DNA from: VFMC01 sp031404435
GTDB taxonomy: Bacteria > Actinomycetota > Acidimicrobiia > Acidimicrobiales > Ilumatobacteraceae
Reading direction: 5' to 3'
Assembly: GCA_031404435.1 (NCBI GenBank)
Contig: JANNHO010000339.1
Coordinates: forward strand, 1-64,000
Length of the DNA: 64,000 nt
Below, one piece after another: positions 38,657-48,214 of the stretch. Under the pieces are notes generated by a model, which was given only the letters and a program-made list of their open reading frames with translations, did not search any database and had not been told where the DNA came from. Both the position numbers and the translations under genes were made by a program. Position 1 is the stretch's first letter. Each line of letters begins with the position of its first letter.

Positions 38657-40971
38657 ATGCGCAAACCAAAACGGTCCGGTATTCCGAAGAACCAAGTGGC
38701 CGAGCCACGGGAGTGGTCCACTGGAATTCCGGCCATCGTCAGCACCGCATCCAGAACGATGGGCAAAGTCGGCCCAGTGCGTACCCTGCGTACGCTTGCC
38801 GTGATACACCAACCCGATGGCTACGACTGCCCGGGCTGTGCGTGGCCGGAGCCGCCGCCCGGCGAGCGGCACCGGATTGAGTTCTGCGAAAGTGGAGCCA
38901 AGGCGGTTGCAGAGGAAGCGACGAGCGCCCGGATTGGCGACGAATTCTTTGCCAGGCACTCCCTCGGGGACCTGCGATCGAGATCGGACTACTGGCTTGG
39001 TGAAGCCGGTCGGCTGACTGCACCGATGATCAAGCGTCCCGGCGGCACCCACTACCAGCCGATCGGATGGGAGGACGCCTTCGTCGAGATCGCCGCGCAG
39101 CTACGGGGCCTCGACAACCCCGACCAGGCGGTGTTCTACACCTCGGGTCGAACCGGCAATGAGGCCGCATTCTTGTTCCAACTGATGGTGCGTTGCTTCG
39201 GCACCAACAACCTGCCCGACTGCTCGAACATGTGTCACGAGCCGACGAGCTTTGCGCTGGCCCAGACGATCGGGGTGGGCAAGGGCTCCGTCCACCTCGA
39301 CGGCTTCTCCAGAGCCGATCTGATCATCATCGTCGGCCAGAATCCTGGCAGTAATCACCTGCGGATGCTCACGACCCTCGGGGCGGCCAAACGGGCTGGG
39401 GCAAAGATCATCGCGATCAATCCGCTACCCGAGGCCGGGCTGCTCCGGTACAAGAACCCGCAAAAGGTCAGCGGAGTAGTCGGGCGCGGCACCGCCATCG
39501 CCGACATCCACCTGCCGATCCGGCTCGGCGCCGACCAGGCGTTGTTTCAGCTGTGGAATCGCTGGCTGCTCGAACGCGAGCGGCAGGTTCCCGGAGCGAT
39601 CGATACCGCCTTCATTGCCGAGTACACATCTGGATTCAACGCCATGGAGGCGCACCTGCAAACCGTGGATGAGGCAGCATTGCTCGCCGCGACAGGCCTA
39701 GGCCTCAGCGAGATCGCCGAGGCCTTCGAGATGGTGGCCGGGGCTCGGCGGATGATCATTTGCTGGGCGATGGGCGTCACCCAACACCTCAATGCGATGG
39801 ACACCATCAACGAGATGAGCAATCTCGCGCTGCTCGGAGGGCACATCGGGCGCGATGGTGCCGGGCTGTGCCCGATCCGTGGACACAGCAATGTGCAAGG
39901 CGACCGGACCATGGGCATCTTTGATCGACCCGAGCCGGATCTGCTCGATGCATTGGAAGCCGAGTTCGGTGTGGCGATGCTGCGCCCTGCTGGGCTCGAC
40001 ACGGTCGATGCTGTGCGCGCCTTGCCGACGGGCGCGCTCGCGTGCTGGTGAGCTTGGGTGGCAAATTCGCGCGTGCCACGCCTGACCCGAACGTGACCGA
40101 ACCGGCGCTGATGAGCGCTGCGCTGACTGTGCAGATCGCGACCAAGCTGAACCGTACGCACACGTGCTGCGGCGACACATCGATCATCCTGCCCACGCTC
40201 GGCCGCACCGATCTTGATGACGGCGCGAGCGGCGCGCAGTTCGTCACGGTCGAGGATTCGATGGGCATGGTTCATGCGTCCAGTGGGGTCCTCGAGCCAC
40301 CATCGTCGTCGCGGGTTGGCGTGGTTGGTGCCGAGCCGTTGCGAAGTGAGGCCACGATCATCTGCGATGTCGCTCAAGCGATTTTCGGCAGCGATCATCG
40401 TGTGTCGTGGGCGGCGATGCGCACCGACAACGACATCGTCCGCAACCACATCGCCAACGTGATCCCCGGGTTCAACGACTTCAACAAACGGGTGCGCGAG
40501 CTAGGCGGGTTCGCCTTGCCGCATCCGCCACGCGATGCCCGACGTTTCCCGACGAGCGACGGAAAGGCCCACTTCAGCGTGACTTCGGTGGCGAGCAATT
40601 CGCTGCCGGGCGGCCAACTCATGTTGCAGACGCTCCGCTTGCACGACCAGTACAACACAACCGTCTACGGCCACGACGACCGATACCGGGGCATCAAAGG
40701 GGATCGTCATGTGATCATGGTGAATCCCACCGACATGGCTCAGTTGGGATTCGCGGACGCCGACATCGTCAGCGTTCTTCCGGGTCCATCCAGGCGTGCC
40801 CGGTCGTACCGGATCGTGGCCTATCCGACCCCGCCTGGAACGGCTGCGGCCTACTACCCCGAAGCAAACGTCCTACTCAGCTTGGATCATCACGGCCCCG
40901 GTGCACAGACGCCTGCCGCAAAGGCGATTCCGATCCGTCTCGAACGGACGGAGCCAGATGACGGTCGGTGA
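38657..40971 (+). pseudogene. YdeP/FdhF-type molybdopterin oxidoreductase, single-base frameshift
   Basis: Two abutting frames form one protein of about 770 residues. The first part has the YdeP-type CPGCAWPEP motif, then FYTSGRTGNEAAFLFQLMVR, CSNMCHEPTSFALAQTIGVGKG and DLIIIVGQNPGSNHLRML (bis-MGD binding). Frame is lost near 40024: inserting one G gives ALADGRARVLVSLGGKFARATPD, which continues in the second frame with STKLNR-type ATKLNRTHTCCGDTSIILPTLGRTD and ends at 40971. The family is formate-dehydrogenase-like without established substrate. No Sec or Fe-S cysteines of true FdhF are seen at the N-terminus. ATG 38657 follows GAGAAGG. Sequencing error or decay are both possible. Confidence 0.8.
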
Positions 40972-41006
40972 CGCCGGTCAGTAGTGGCGGCGGTCAGTGG
41001 TGCCGG

Positions 41007-41252
41007 TCAGTGATGGTGACGGCGTGGTCGGGCGACAAAGCCGATGACCGCCCCCGCCACAGCGCTGATGCCGATGACCGCCCACATCGGGGCGGTGGCG
41101 TCGCTGAACACCCAGTCGACATTGGCGTCGTCGGTGTTCACCAGCGCGAACACCAAGATCGCGCCGAGCACGGCAAGCCAGATGACGATCCGGATGGCTT
41201 GGCCTGCGCTGGCCTTGCGTTCGTGAAGCGTATGTTGTTCGTCGTTGCTCAT
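41007..41252 (-). CDS. Small LapA-like (DUF1049) membrane protein
   Basis: An 81-residue protein with two membrane helices, IRIVIWLAVLGAILVFALVNTDD and APMWAVIGISAVAGAVIGFVARP. The N-V-D-W-V segment between them and a basic HHH end are typical of LapA/DUF1049 proteins, which are involved in envelope assembly in other bacteria. It is a stand-alone gene on the minus strand. The 184 bp between it and the next gene hold no evident feature. Confidence 0.7.
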   Translation of the reverse strand: MSNDEQHTLHERKASAGQAIRIVIWLAVLGAILVFALVNTDDANVDWVFSDATAPMWAVIGISAVAGAVIGFVARPRRHHH

Positions 41253-41436
41253 CGGGGCCCCTTACAGACTCGCTCGCCGGAGTTGGGCACCGGCGCTGCG
41301 TTGGCGGTACCCGGTTCGGGACGGTGTCGAAACCTCGATCGGCCGCTCATGTGCCGGAGTCCTCGGCGTGACGAGCCCGGCGTGTGTCCGACGCGCCGTG
41401 CAGCATCTGGCAGGATGATTCCATGGGGGTACAGAC

Positions 41437-42837
41437 GTGGCAGACGTGACGATTCCGCTGAGATCACGGCTGTCGGTGACCGTGGTGGCCGCATCGTCGC
41501 TGCTTGCTGCAGCCGGCGTGATCCATATCGCGCTGGTTCCGTCGCACATCGACGTGTGGGCCGCAGAGGGTGTTGGCTTCGCCGTCGCCGGATGGCTGCA
41601 ACTCGCGCTCGCCGTCGGTCTCACGCGCCCAGGGGGCAGGCGGCTGCTCGGGATGTCGATTCTGGTCAACGTGGTGCTCGTGGCGATGTGGGTCGTCAGC
41701 CGCACCAGCGGGTTCCCGGTAGGCCCGTACGCCAACCACGCCGAGTCAGTGGCGTTCACCGACGCAGCAACGGCGGCCATGGAAACAGTTGCCATCGGTT
41801 TCGCGTCTGCGGCTCTTGCCCGCCCCGTACTCACCTCAGCCGTTCGGCACCGCAGTGCGGCCCTCATCCCGCTCATGGCGGTGGCACTGACCAGCGCGGT
41901 GCTCCTGTCGCCCAGCGCCCGCGACCATGCTGGATCCGCCCACGGCGACCATCCTGCAGCGGGAGCCGCTCTCGTCGCGTCAGTTGCCGTGCCCCTCGCA
42001 GTGTCGGAACCTGCCGTGCGCGAGTCGGCAGATCACGGTCACGGCGGCGCCACCAATGCCTTGGCGAATGCTCCAACCGCGGCACCCGTAGTCGCCAGTG
42101 TTCATGCTGACCCGGTCGTTCATGCCGACCCGGTCACACATGCGGTCGTCGCCGGCCCGGCCGTTGACGTGGCCGTTGACGACAAGGGGTTCTCCCTGCT
42201 GATGAACGGGCACCAGCACGAGGCCGAACCGCAGCCGATGGATTCGGCAACCACGGTGCTGCTCGCTCACCAGTTGGCCCGCACCGCGGAGTTGGTGGCG
42301 ATGTACCCGACTGTGGCGGCAGCGGAGGCGGCCGGCTATCGCCGCCAGGGTCCGTTCTCGCCCGGCCTCGGCACCCACTACGGCAAGGGTGGCGACACCC
42401 TCGTCGGGGCGATCATCGATGAGGACAACGTGCTGGATCCGATGTTGATCTACGACGGAGCCGATCCAGATTCGAAGCTGAGTGGCTTCATGTACGTCGC
42501 GTTCGGTGTCGATGGTGTGCCGGAGGGGTTCGCTGGCGCCAACGACGTGTGGCACGAGCACACCAACGTGTGCCTGGTGGTCAACCCCGACGGCTCGACC
42601 GACGCGCCCCTCGGTGCCGACCGCAGCGATGTATCGCCGGAGCTGTGCGACCGGTACGGCGGTTTCCTTATCGACAACACCGGCTACATGGTGCACGTGT
42701 GGACCGTGCCCGGCTACGAGAGTTCGCTCGGTGTGTTCAACAAGGTCAACCCCGCACTCACCTGCGCCGACGGCAGCTATTACATCAAGCTGATTGAGGA
42801 ATGGGGCGACTCCGTCACTTCGTGCGCCGACGCGTAG
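41437..42837 (+). CDS. Membrane-anchored secreted protein of unknown function
   Basis: A 466-residue protein. The N-terminal 150 residues have about five hydrophobic helices (for example LSVTVVAASSLLAAAGVIHIALV, GFAVAGWLQLALAVGL). A His/Ala-rich linker follows, with repeats such as HADPVVHADPVTHAVVAGPAV, and then a C-terminal soluble domain with FSPGLGTHYGKGG, LIYDGADPDSKLSGFMYVAFG, DVWHEHTNVCLV and GYMVHVWTVPGYES. The histidine pairs in the last domain could bind metal. I do not recognise a named family. The GTG start is uncertain. Confidence 0.6.
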   Translation: MADVTIPLRSRLSVTVVAASSLLAAAGVIHIALVPSHIDVWAAEGVGFAVAGWLQLALAVGLTRPGGRRLLGMSILVNVVLVAMWVVSRTSGFPVGPYANHAESVAFTDAATAAMETVAIGFASAALARPVLTSAVRHRSAALIPLMAVALTSAVLLSPSARDHAGSAHGDHPAAGAALVASVAVPLAVSEPAVRESADHGHGGATNALANAPTAAPVVASVHADPVVHADPVTHAVVAGPAVDVAVDDKGFSLLMNGHQHEAEPQPMDSATTVLLAHQLARTAELVAMYPTVAAAEAAGYRRQGPFSPGLGTHYGKGGDTLVGAIIDEDNVLDPMLIYDGADPDSKLSGFMYVAFGVDGVPEGFAGANDVWHEHTNVCLVVNPDGSTDAPLGADRSDVSPELCDRYGGFLIDNTGYMVHVWTVPGYESSLGVFNKVNPALTCADGSYYIKLIEEWGDSVTSCADA

Positions 42838-42853
42838 CCGGTCGCGCGCGCGG

Positions 42854-43360
42854 TCAGGTCGTCGCGGGCGGGCGCCGGAACGACACTGCGAGCTGAGCAA
42901 CTGCTCCGCCGATGCCGACGGCGGCGGCGACGATCGCGCCGCTCCACCCGCTCCACACGATGTCAAAGGCATGATCAAGGGACCACTCGCCCGGCCCCAC
43001 GATGGCGATCACCCATGCGGCAACCGCGATCGATGCGCAGTACTCCCAGCCTTCGCCTTTGCGGAAGATGAAGAACCCGACCTTCCAGTGCACGGTCACG
43101 ATGGCGACGATCATCAACGCGATGACGGCGGCGGCGGCCAGCGGCGTCACGAACCCGAGCGCAAGCAGGAGTCCGGCTCCGACCTCGGTGGTCGCGGCCA
43201 GCCGAGCTTGCAGTGCGGGCCAGCGCATCCCGATCCCGCCGAACCACCCCGCCGTTCCGGCGAGGCCGGCGGGACCGAAGAATTTGTTGTAGCCGTGGTA
43301 GGCGAGGAACACGCCGAACACCACCCGCAGGACCAACAGGCCGAAGTTGAACTGGTTCAC
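42854..43360 (-). CDS. DoxX family membrane protein
   Basis: A 168-residue four-helix DoxX protein. FGLLVLRVVFGVFLAYHGYNKFFGPAGLAGTAGWFGGIGMRWPAL is the family signature, followed by EVGAGLLLALGFVTPLAAAAVIALMIVAIVTVHWK. It is a probable quinone- or thiol-redox-associated inner membrane protein. The last bases of the upstream GpgS gene overlap its start (43357-43360), so they are translationally coupled. Confidence 0.8.
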   Translation of the reverse strand: MNQFNFGLLVLRVVFGVFLAYHGYNKFFGPAGLAGTAGWFGGIGMRWPALQARLAATTEVGAGLLLALGFVTPLAAAAVIALMIVAIVTVHWKVGFFIFRKGEGWEYCASIAVAAWVIAIVGPGEWSLDHAFDIVWSGWSGAIVAAAVGIGGAVAQLAVSFRRPPATT

Positions 43361-44271
43361 GAGGAGCTCCCTAGATCATGGGTGGTGCGTACTTGTTGGC
43401 TGCTGGCTCGCACTGGCGGGCGTTCTGCCAGATTGAGCGGAACGAGCGAACCGTCAGCGCGGGTCAGCGCGGGCGCCACGATAGAGAGTGCGGGATCGAT
43501 TCGCGTCAGCGCGGTGGCCATCACCTCGGCGGCTTGCACCGACAGCGCATGCAGGCTGCGGTGGCGGTGGTGACGTACCCCCAGATCGACCTGCGCGATG
43601 CTCTCAGGCCCGTAGGCGGCGGCGACGTCGAACAGCATTGCGATCTCCACGCCCCAACCCTCGACGAACGGGATCGATTCCAGCGCGCTTCGCCTGCCGG
43701 CAAACTCACCCGACAGCGGCTGCGCGAGTGGGGACAGGCCAGGCGCGAACAACGACAGCAATGGCCGAGCAACAAGTTCGGTCGTTCGCCCCCCGCCGCC
43801 GGCGTTGGTGGGCCGGTGGTACGACGCCTTGACGAGTTGCACCGAGTGGTCCTCGACGAGTGGGGCAAGCAGCCGAACGACCCAGTCAGGGGTGAACGAT
43901 GTGACGTCGCCGTCGCACCACACCACCAGATCGCCGCCCGAGGCAACGAGCGATGCCCACAGCGCGTTGCCCTTCCCGTGACCGATCCCGTAAGCCGCAT
44001 GGACCTCTTCGATGTGGATCACCCGTGCGCCGGCGGCAGCGGCAACGGCATGGGTGTCGTCGGTGGAGCGGTCGTCGAGCACGATCAACTCGTCGACGAG
44101 GGGCACCGCCTCGACGAGTTGGCGGCGGGCGCTGGTGATCAGCTCGCCGACCGTTGCAGCCTCGTCACGGCACGGAAAGCACAGTGTGACGGTGCGATCG
44201 CCCTTGGCCGCAAGCACCCGCTCCGCGGTCCATCCCGAGGGGTCGAAGGTGCGTGCAGTTCGAATGCTCAT
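43357..44271 (-). CDS. gpgS: Glucosyl-3-phosphoglycerate synthase-like GT2
   Basis: A 304-residue retaining GT-A enzyme (GT81/GpgS type). TVTLCFPCRDEAATVGELI, ELIVLDDRSTDDTHAVAAAAGARVI, GHGKGNALWASLVASGGDLVVWCDGDV (the D-G-D metal motif) and YHRPTNAGGGGRTTELVARPLLSLF (the acceptor loop) all match GpgS. It is the first step of methylglucose lipopolysaccharide or glucosylglycerate synthesis, a feature of actinobacteria. The product fits the acyl-CoA-rich physiology suggested by the steroid genes. Confidence 0.85.
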   Translation of the reverse strand: MSIRTARTFDPSGWTAERVLAAKGDRTVTLCFPCRDEAATVGELITSARRQLVEAVPLVDELIVLDDRSTDDTHAVAAAAGARVIHIEEVHAAYGIGHGKGNALWASLVASGGDLVVWCDGDVTSFTPDWVVRLLAPLVEDHSVQLVKASYHRPTNAGGGGRTTELVARPLLSLFAPGLSPLAQPLSGEFAGRRSALESIPFVEGWGVEIAMLFDVAAAYGPESIAQVDLGVRHHRHRSLHALSVQAAEVMATALTRIDPALSIVAPALTRADGSLVPLNLAERPPVRASSQQVRTTHDLGSSS

Positions 44272-44304
44272 GATGCAGGCTTCCTGCGCGCTGCCGTCGG
44301 CCGA

Positions 44305-44310
44305 TAGGTT
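44305..44310 (+). promoter_or_regulatory. -10 hexamer TAGGTT
   Basis: It is 8 nt before ATG 44319, leaderless start of the dihydropteroate-synthase-like gene. Confidence 0.45.
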
Positions 44311-44318
44311 CGCCCGTC

Positions 44319-45065
44319 ATGCACCTCTTCGGCGTCGTCAACGCCAGCCCCGATTCCTTGCACGCCGACTCGATCGTGTCCACGCCGGACGAAGCCGTGG
44401 CCAGGGCCAGAAGACTGCTCGCGGACGGTGCCGATTCGATCGACGTGGGCGGCCAGGGCTCGACCGACATCGCCGAGGTGGTCGACTGGCGGGTGGAGTG
44501 GGGTCGGCTCGAACACGTGATCCCCGCTCTGGCCGCGCTCGGTGTGGACGTGAGCGTCGACACCTGGCGCCCCGAAGTGGCCACACGGGCGCTGACGGCT
44601 GGAGCCACGGTGTTGAATGCCGCCGATGGGATGCAAATCGACGCGATGTGGGAAGTGGCTGCCGAACACGCGGTGCCGATCGTGGTGCCGTTCCTGTCCG
44701 GTCCCGATCCACGCTCGATGACCCTGGTGGCACACGACCCGGTCGGCACGATCACGGATTTTTTCGCCGCCCGCCTGGCTCAGGCCGAGCGCTACGGCGT
44801 GCGCGAGCGATGCATCCTCGACCCGGGGACGGGCTTCGCTCCGCCGAACTGGCCGTGGGAGGAGCGGTACATCTACCAGCGCGAGGTCTACACGCGGCTC
44901 GGCGAGTTGCGCCAGTTCGGCCTGCCGTTGTACGTCGCGTTGCCGTGGAAGCGCACCGCTCAACACGACGAACTGCTCGAGATCGTGGTCCGCCAGCAAC
45001 CCGAGTACGGCCGGGTCCATTACCCCGAGCGGGTACGCGCGATCGAGGCCCGCCTCGGACTCTGA
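44319..45065 (+). CDS. Dihydropteroate synthase-like protein
   Basis: A 248-residue TIM barrel. FGVVNASPDSLHADSIVSTPDEAVARARRLLADGADSIDVGGQGST follows the DHPS start (normally NVTPDSFSDGG). VDVSVDTWRPEVATRAL and DPGTGFAPPNWPWEERYIYQREVY give the later pterin and pABA elements, but the canonical Arg-His end is reduced. It is closer to the FolP2/non-canonical branch than to the enzyme proper. A FolB-FolK fusion lies convergently downstream, consistent with a folate role. Confidence 0.72.
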   Translation: MHLFGVVNASPDSLHADSIVSTPDEAVARARRLLADGADSIDVGGQGSTDIAEVVDWRVEWGRLEHVIPALAALGVDVSVDTWRPEVATRALTAGATVLNAADGMQIDAMWEVAAEHAVPIVVPFLSGPDPRSMTLVAHDPVGTITDFFAARLAQAERYGVRERCILDPGTGFAPPNWPWEERYIYQREVYTRLGELRQFGLPLYVALPWKRTAQHDELLEIVVRQQPEYGRVHYPERVRAIEARLGL

Positions 45066-45106
45066 GGCTGTCACGACCGCTGCGTTGCGCAACCGAGCGA
45101 CGGCTG

Positions 45107-45973
45107 TCATTCTGCCGGGAGCACGAGTGGGCCGCGCGGGTGAACCTCATCGGCGGGAAGTGCGTCGTCCCAACCGACGGGGCACCGTTCGGGCGCGACC
45201 TCAGCCAGCGGGGCGAGCACGAAGCGGCGTTCTGCGTAGCGCGGGTGCGGGATCGTCAGTTGTGGGTCGTCGATGCGAATGTCGTCGTAGAACAACACGT
45301 CGACATCGAGCGTTCGCGGCCCCCAGTGAACGACGCGCTGGCGGAGCGCCTCGGCCTCGATCTGGCGGCACCGGCGCAAGAACGCGTACGGGTCGAGCGT
45401 GGTGCGGACGGCGACGACCATGTTGAGGTACCGGCCCTGCTGGTCGGGACCGCCCACCGGGTCGGTCTCGAACACCTGCGACATGGCCTGCACATTGGGC
45501 AGGGACGTGACGGCGGAGCGCAGGAAGCCCTCTCGGTCGCCGAGGCTGGAACCGAGCGCCACGATGGCGAGGTGCGACTCGCGGTCCACGACGTCGTAGT
45601 CGCGGCGGTGGCGGCGGATGCTGACGGCGGTGGTGCTCACCTGTTCGGGGATTGGTGGCCGCAGCTTGGTGACAGTGACGTCGACGGCCTCCACGCGGTC
45701 GATGGCGAGCACCACTTCGGCCACCCGGTCGGCGAGCCGCTCCAGCAGCAGATCCTTCGATTCGCGCACTGCCTGCGCGACGCGTTCGGCGACGTCGCCG
45801 TAGTTCGCGGTGTCCGCCAGCTCATCGGTGCGGCCGGCGTCGCGCAGGTCGACGAACAGGTCGAGATCGATCTGGACCGGCTGCGCGATGGTGCGCTCGT
45901 GGGGCAGAACACCAACAATCGTGGTGACGAGCAGACCACGGATCTCGATCGAGTCGGACGGGAGGGAGGACAT
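45107..45973 (-). CDS. Bifunctional FolB-FolK (dihydroneopterin aldolase / HPPK)
   Basis: A 288-residue fusion. Residues 1-118 are FolB: IEIRGLLVTTIVGVLPHERTIAQPVQIDLDLFVD (catalytic E/H region), then LLLERLADRVAEVVLA and VTKLRPPIP. Residues about 130-288 are FolK: AIVALGSSLGDREGFLRSAVTSL, VFETDPVGGPDQQGRYLNMVV, RVVHWGPRTLDVDVLFYDD and IPHPRYAERRFVLAPLAEVAP. Together they catalyse consecutive folate-pathway steps. ATG 45971-45973 is chosen because it starts just before the FolB strand. The preceding 53 codons have no similarity. Confidence 0.88.
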   Translation of the reverse strand: MSSLPSDSIEIRGLLVTTIVGVLPHERTIAQPVQIDLDLFVDLRDAGRTDELADTANYGDVAERVAQAVRESKDLLLERLADRVAEVVLAIDRVEAVDVTVTKLRPPIPEQVSTTAVSIRRHRRDYDVVDRESHLAIVALGSSLGDREGFLRSAVTSLPNVQAMSQVFETDPVGGPDQQGRYLNMVVAVRTTLDPYAFLRRCRQIEAEALRQRVVHWGPRTLDVDVLFYDDIRIDDPQLTIPHPRYAERRFVLAPLAEVAPERCPVGWDDALPADEVHPRGPLVLPAE

Positions 45974-46142
45974 GGTGAGGGCTCCGAGCGCTCGATTCGA
46001 AGCGAGCATGATCTGGCAGGAGTGCCATGGCGGTACGTGGTCGGCAACGGTATCCGACGGTCGCCGAAGTCGGGCCACCGACGGCCGGCCGGCCGGCCCA
46101 CTGGCGTTGCGCTCGGGTGGTTTACTCGTCACCCGAACGGGG

Positions 46143-46148
46143 TACTTT
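46143..46148 (+). promoter_or_regulatory. -10 hexamer TACTTT
   Basis: It is 7 nt before ATG 46156, leaderless start of the substrate-binding protein gene. Confidence 0.5.
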
Positions 46149-46155
46149 CGCCCTC

Positions 46156-47310
46156 ATGGACATAGTTCCCATCACCTCAACCCGCACACCTTCTCGCATG
46201 CCTCGGCCCGATTCGGGGTTGTCGCGCCGCTCGCTGTTCGCCATGGCCGCGGCAGTCGGTCCGGCGATGCTGCTGGCATCGTGCGGCGACGACGAGCCCG
46301 CCACCCCGGCCGCTTCAGCCGATGACACCACTGGTGCCGAGGCGGCCGACCTGACCGGCACGCTCAACTTGTTGAACTTCACCGGCTGGGCCGGCCCGAC
46401 CACCTATGCCGATTTCGCTGCGGCGTTCCCCGGAGCGACGGTCAACGAGATCGCCTGGGCATCGAATGACGACACCATCACCAAGGCCAAAGATCGCGCT
46501 GGCGACATCGATGTCGTGCTGGTGGACGGCACCACGTTCCCGCGGCTCACCGCCATCGGTGCGCTCGCCACCCTCGGAGACCTGCCCAACCTCGCCGCCG
46601 TGAGCAACGCGTACAAGAACAACAGCTGGGATCCCGACAATGCATCGTTCGCGCCGACCGATCACGGGCGCACCGGCATCATCTACCGCAAGGACCTCGT
46701 CACCACGGCGCCCACGTCGTGGGCAGACTTCTTCGCCATGGCACCCGAGTACACCGGGAAGGTCGCCATGCTCGATTATCAGCTCAGCGTGATGGCCAAC
46801 GTTTTGCAGATGATGGGCCTCCCGCACAGCTCCACCGACCAGGCCGACCTCGACCAGGTGCTCGAGGTGCTCACGACGGTGAAGCCGCACCTGCTGGCGA
46901 TCTCCACCGAGGTGGGCAGCACCGTTGCCGCAGGCGATGCGGTGATGGCGATGTGCGATGCGTACGACGCCCAATCGGCGCTCACCACGAACCCCGACGT
47001 GGTGTGGGTCGACCCGAGCGAAGGCCAGGTCGGCTACCTCGAGGGGCTGGCCGTGCTCGAAGGCCCGCGCAACGATCTCGCCAGAGCCTTCGTCAACTTC
47101 TTCCTCGAACCGAAGAACTACGCCTCGTTCATCAACGCGGTCGCGTCCCCGTACGTGCAACCGGACAACCCCGACATCGACGAGGTGTTGAAGAGTTCGC
47201 CGGTGATCAACCCTCCGGCCGGGGTGGTGGAGAAGGTGAACTTCCACGACTTCCTCGGCGAATCGCAGCCGATGTGGGACGCCGTTTGGGACGCGTTCAA
47301 GGCCGCTTGA
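46156..47310 (+). CDS. PotD/PotF-type ABC substrate-binding lipoprotein
   Basis: A 384-residue secreted lipoprotein. SRRSLFAMAAAVGPAMLLASCGDD combines a twin-arginine leader with a lipobox ending in Cys. A low-complexity linker (ATPAASADDTTGAEAADL) leads into the mature domain LNLLNFTGWAGPTTYADFAAAFP, DVVLVDGTTFPRLTAIGALATL and ARAFVNFFLEPKNYASFINAVASPYV, typical of spermidine/putrescine binding proteins. Ligand specificity cannot be read by eye. It is followed 1 bp later by two permease genes. Confidence 0.85.
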   Translation: MDIVPITSTRTPSRMPRPDSGLSRRSLFAMAAAVGPAMLLASCGDDEPATPAASADDTTGAEAADLTGTLNLLNFTGWAGPTTYADFAAAFPGATVNEIAWASNDDTITKAKDRAGDIDVVLVDGTTFPRLTAIGALATLGDLPNLAAVSNAYKNNSWDPDNASFAPTDHGRTGIIYRKDLVTTAPTSWADFFAMAPEYTGKVAMLDYQLSVMANVLQMMGLPHSSTDQADLDQVLEVLTTVKPHLLAISTEVGSTVAAGDAVMAMCDAYDAQSALTTNPDVVWVDPSEGQVGYLEGLAVLEGPRNDLARAFVNFFLEPKNYASFINAVASPYVQPDNPDIDEVLKSSPVINPPAGVVEKVNFHDFLGESQPMWDAVWDAFKAA

Positions 47311-47311
47311 T

Positions 47312-48214
47312 GTGACCGCGCTGCTGAATCGAGACGGCTCAGCTCGTGTACCGGGTCGGTTGCGACTGGGCCCGCTCGTGGTACCGGACTGGGCGCTCGT
47401 CGTGGTGGTGTGCCTGATCCCCATCGGGTTCATGGTCGTGCAATCATTCGGCCGCGCCAACCCGATCACCCTCGACGTCGAGCTGACCGGAACCATCGAC
47501 AGCTACCGCACGTTGCTGTCCGAGACGTACCGGCCGGTGCTGGTACGTTCGCTGACGCTGTCGGCGATGACGGTCGCGTTGTGCCTGGCGATCGGCACCC
47601 CTGCGGCGCTCGCGCTGAGCCGCCTACAGGGCACGTCACGCAACCTCGCGTTGCTGGCGGTGATGCTGCCGTCGTTCGTCAGCTTCACGGTACGGGTGTT
47701 CGCATGGCAGGGAGTCCTCGCCACCGGAGGGCCGCTCGAATCGGTGACCGGGGCACAGTTGCTGTTCCGGCCGCCGGCGGTGCTGCTCGGCATGATCACC
47801 GCGTACGTTCCGCTGTTCGTCCTCCCCGCGTATGTTGCGCTCGCTCGCGTTCCCATGTCGCTGCTCGATGCCGCATCCGACCTTGGGGCGCGTCACTGGC
47901 GTCAGTTGCTGACGATCACCCTGCCGCTCGCCGTGCCAGGCATCGTCACCGGCGCGGTCGTGGTCGGCGTGTTGTCGGTGGGGGAGTTCATCGTCCCCGC
48001 CGTGCTTGGCGGCGGCAAGGTGCTACTGCTCGGGAACATCCTCGCCGAACGCGGGGCCGGCCGAGACCAGCCGCTTGGCGGAGCGATCACCACGTTCATG
48101 CTGCTCGCGTTCGCGGTCGGTTCCATGGTGGTGCTCTGGTTCCGACGCCGCAGCTCGGGCACCGGGCTCGCTGGTACCGGGCCAGCAATCAGCGGTGCCG
48201 TCGATGCCCCGTAG
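47312..48214 (+). CDS. PotB-type ABC permease
   Basis: A 300-residue inner-membrane permease with six helices. The EAA loop reads VPMSLLDAASDLGARHWRQLLTITLPLAVPGIVTGAV, the site that contacts the ATPase. GEFIVPAVLGGGKVLLLGNILAERGAG is the family's C-terminal region. GTG starts 1 bp after the binding-protein stop. The last 11 bp overlap the next permease gene. No ATP-binding subunit is present nearby. Confidence 0.87.
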   Translation: MTALLNRDGSARVPGRLRLGPLVVPDWALVVVVCLIPIGFMVVQSFGRANPITLDVELTGTIDSYRTLLSETYRPVLVRSLTLSAMTVALCLAIGTPAALALSRLQGTSRNLALLAVMLPSFVSFTVRVFAWQGVLATGGPLESVTGAQLLFRPPAVLLGMITAYVPLFVLPAYVALARVPMSLLDAASDLGARHWRQLLTITLPLAVPGIVTGAVVVGVLSVGEFIVPAVLGGGKVLLLGNILAERGAGRDQPLGGAITTFMLLAFAVGSMVVLWFRRRSSGTGLAGTGPAISGAVDAP

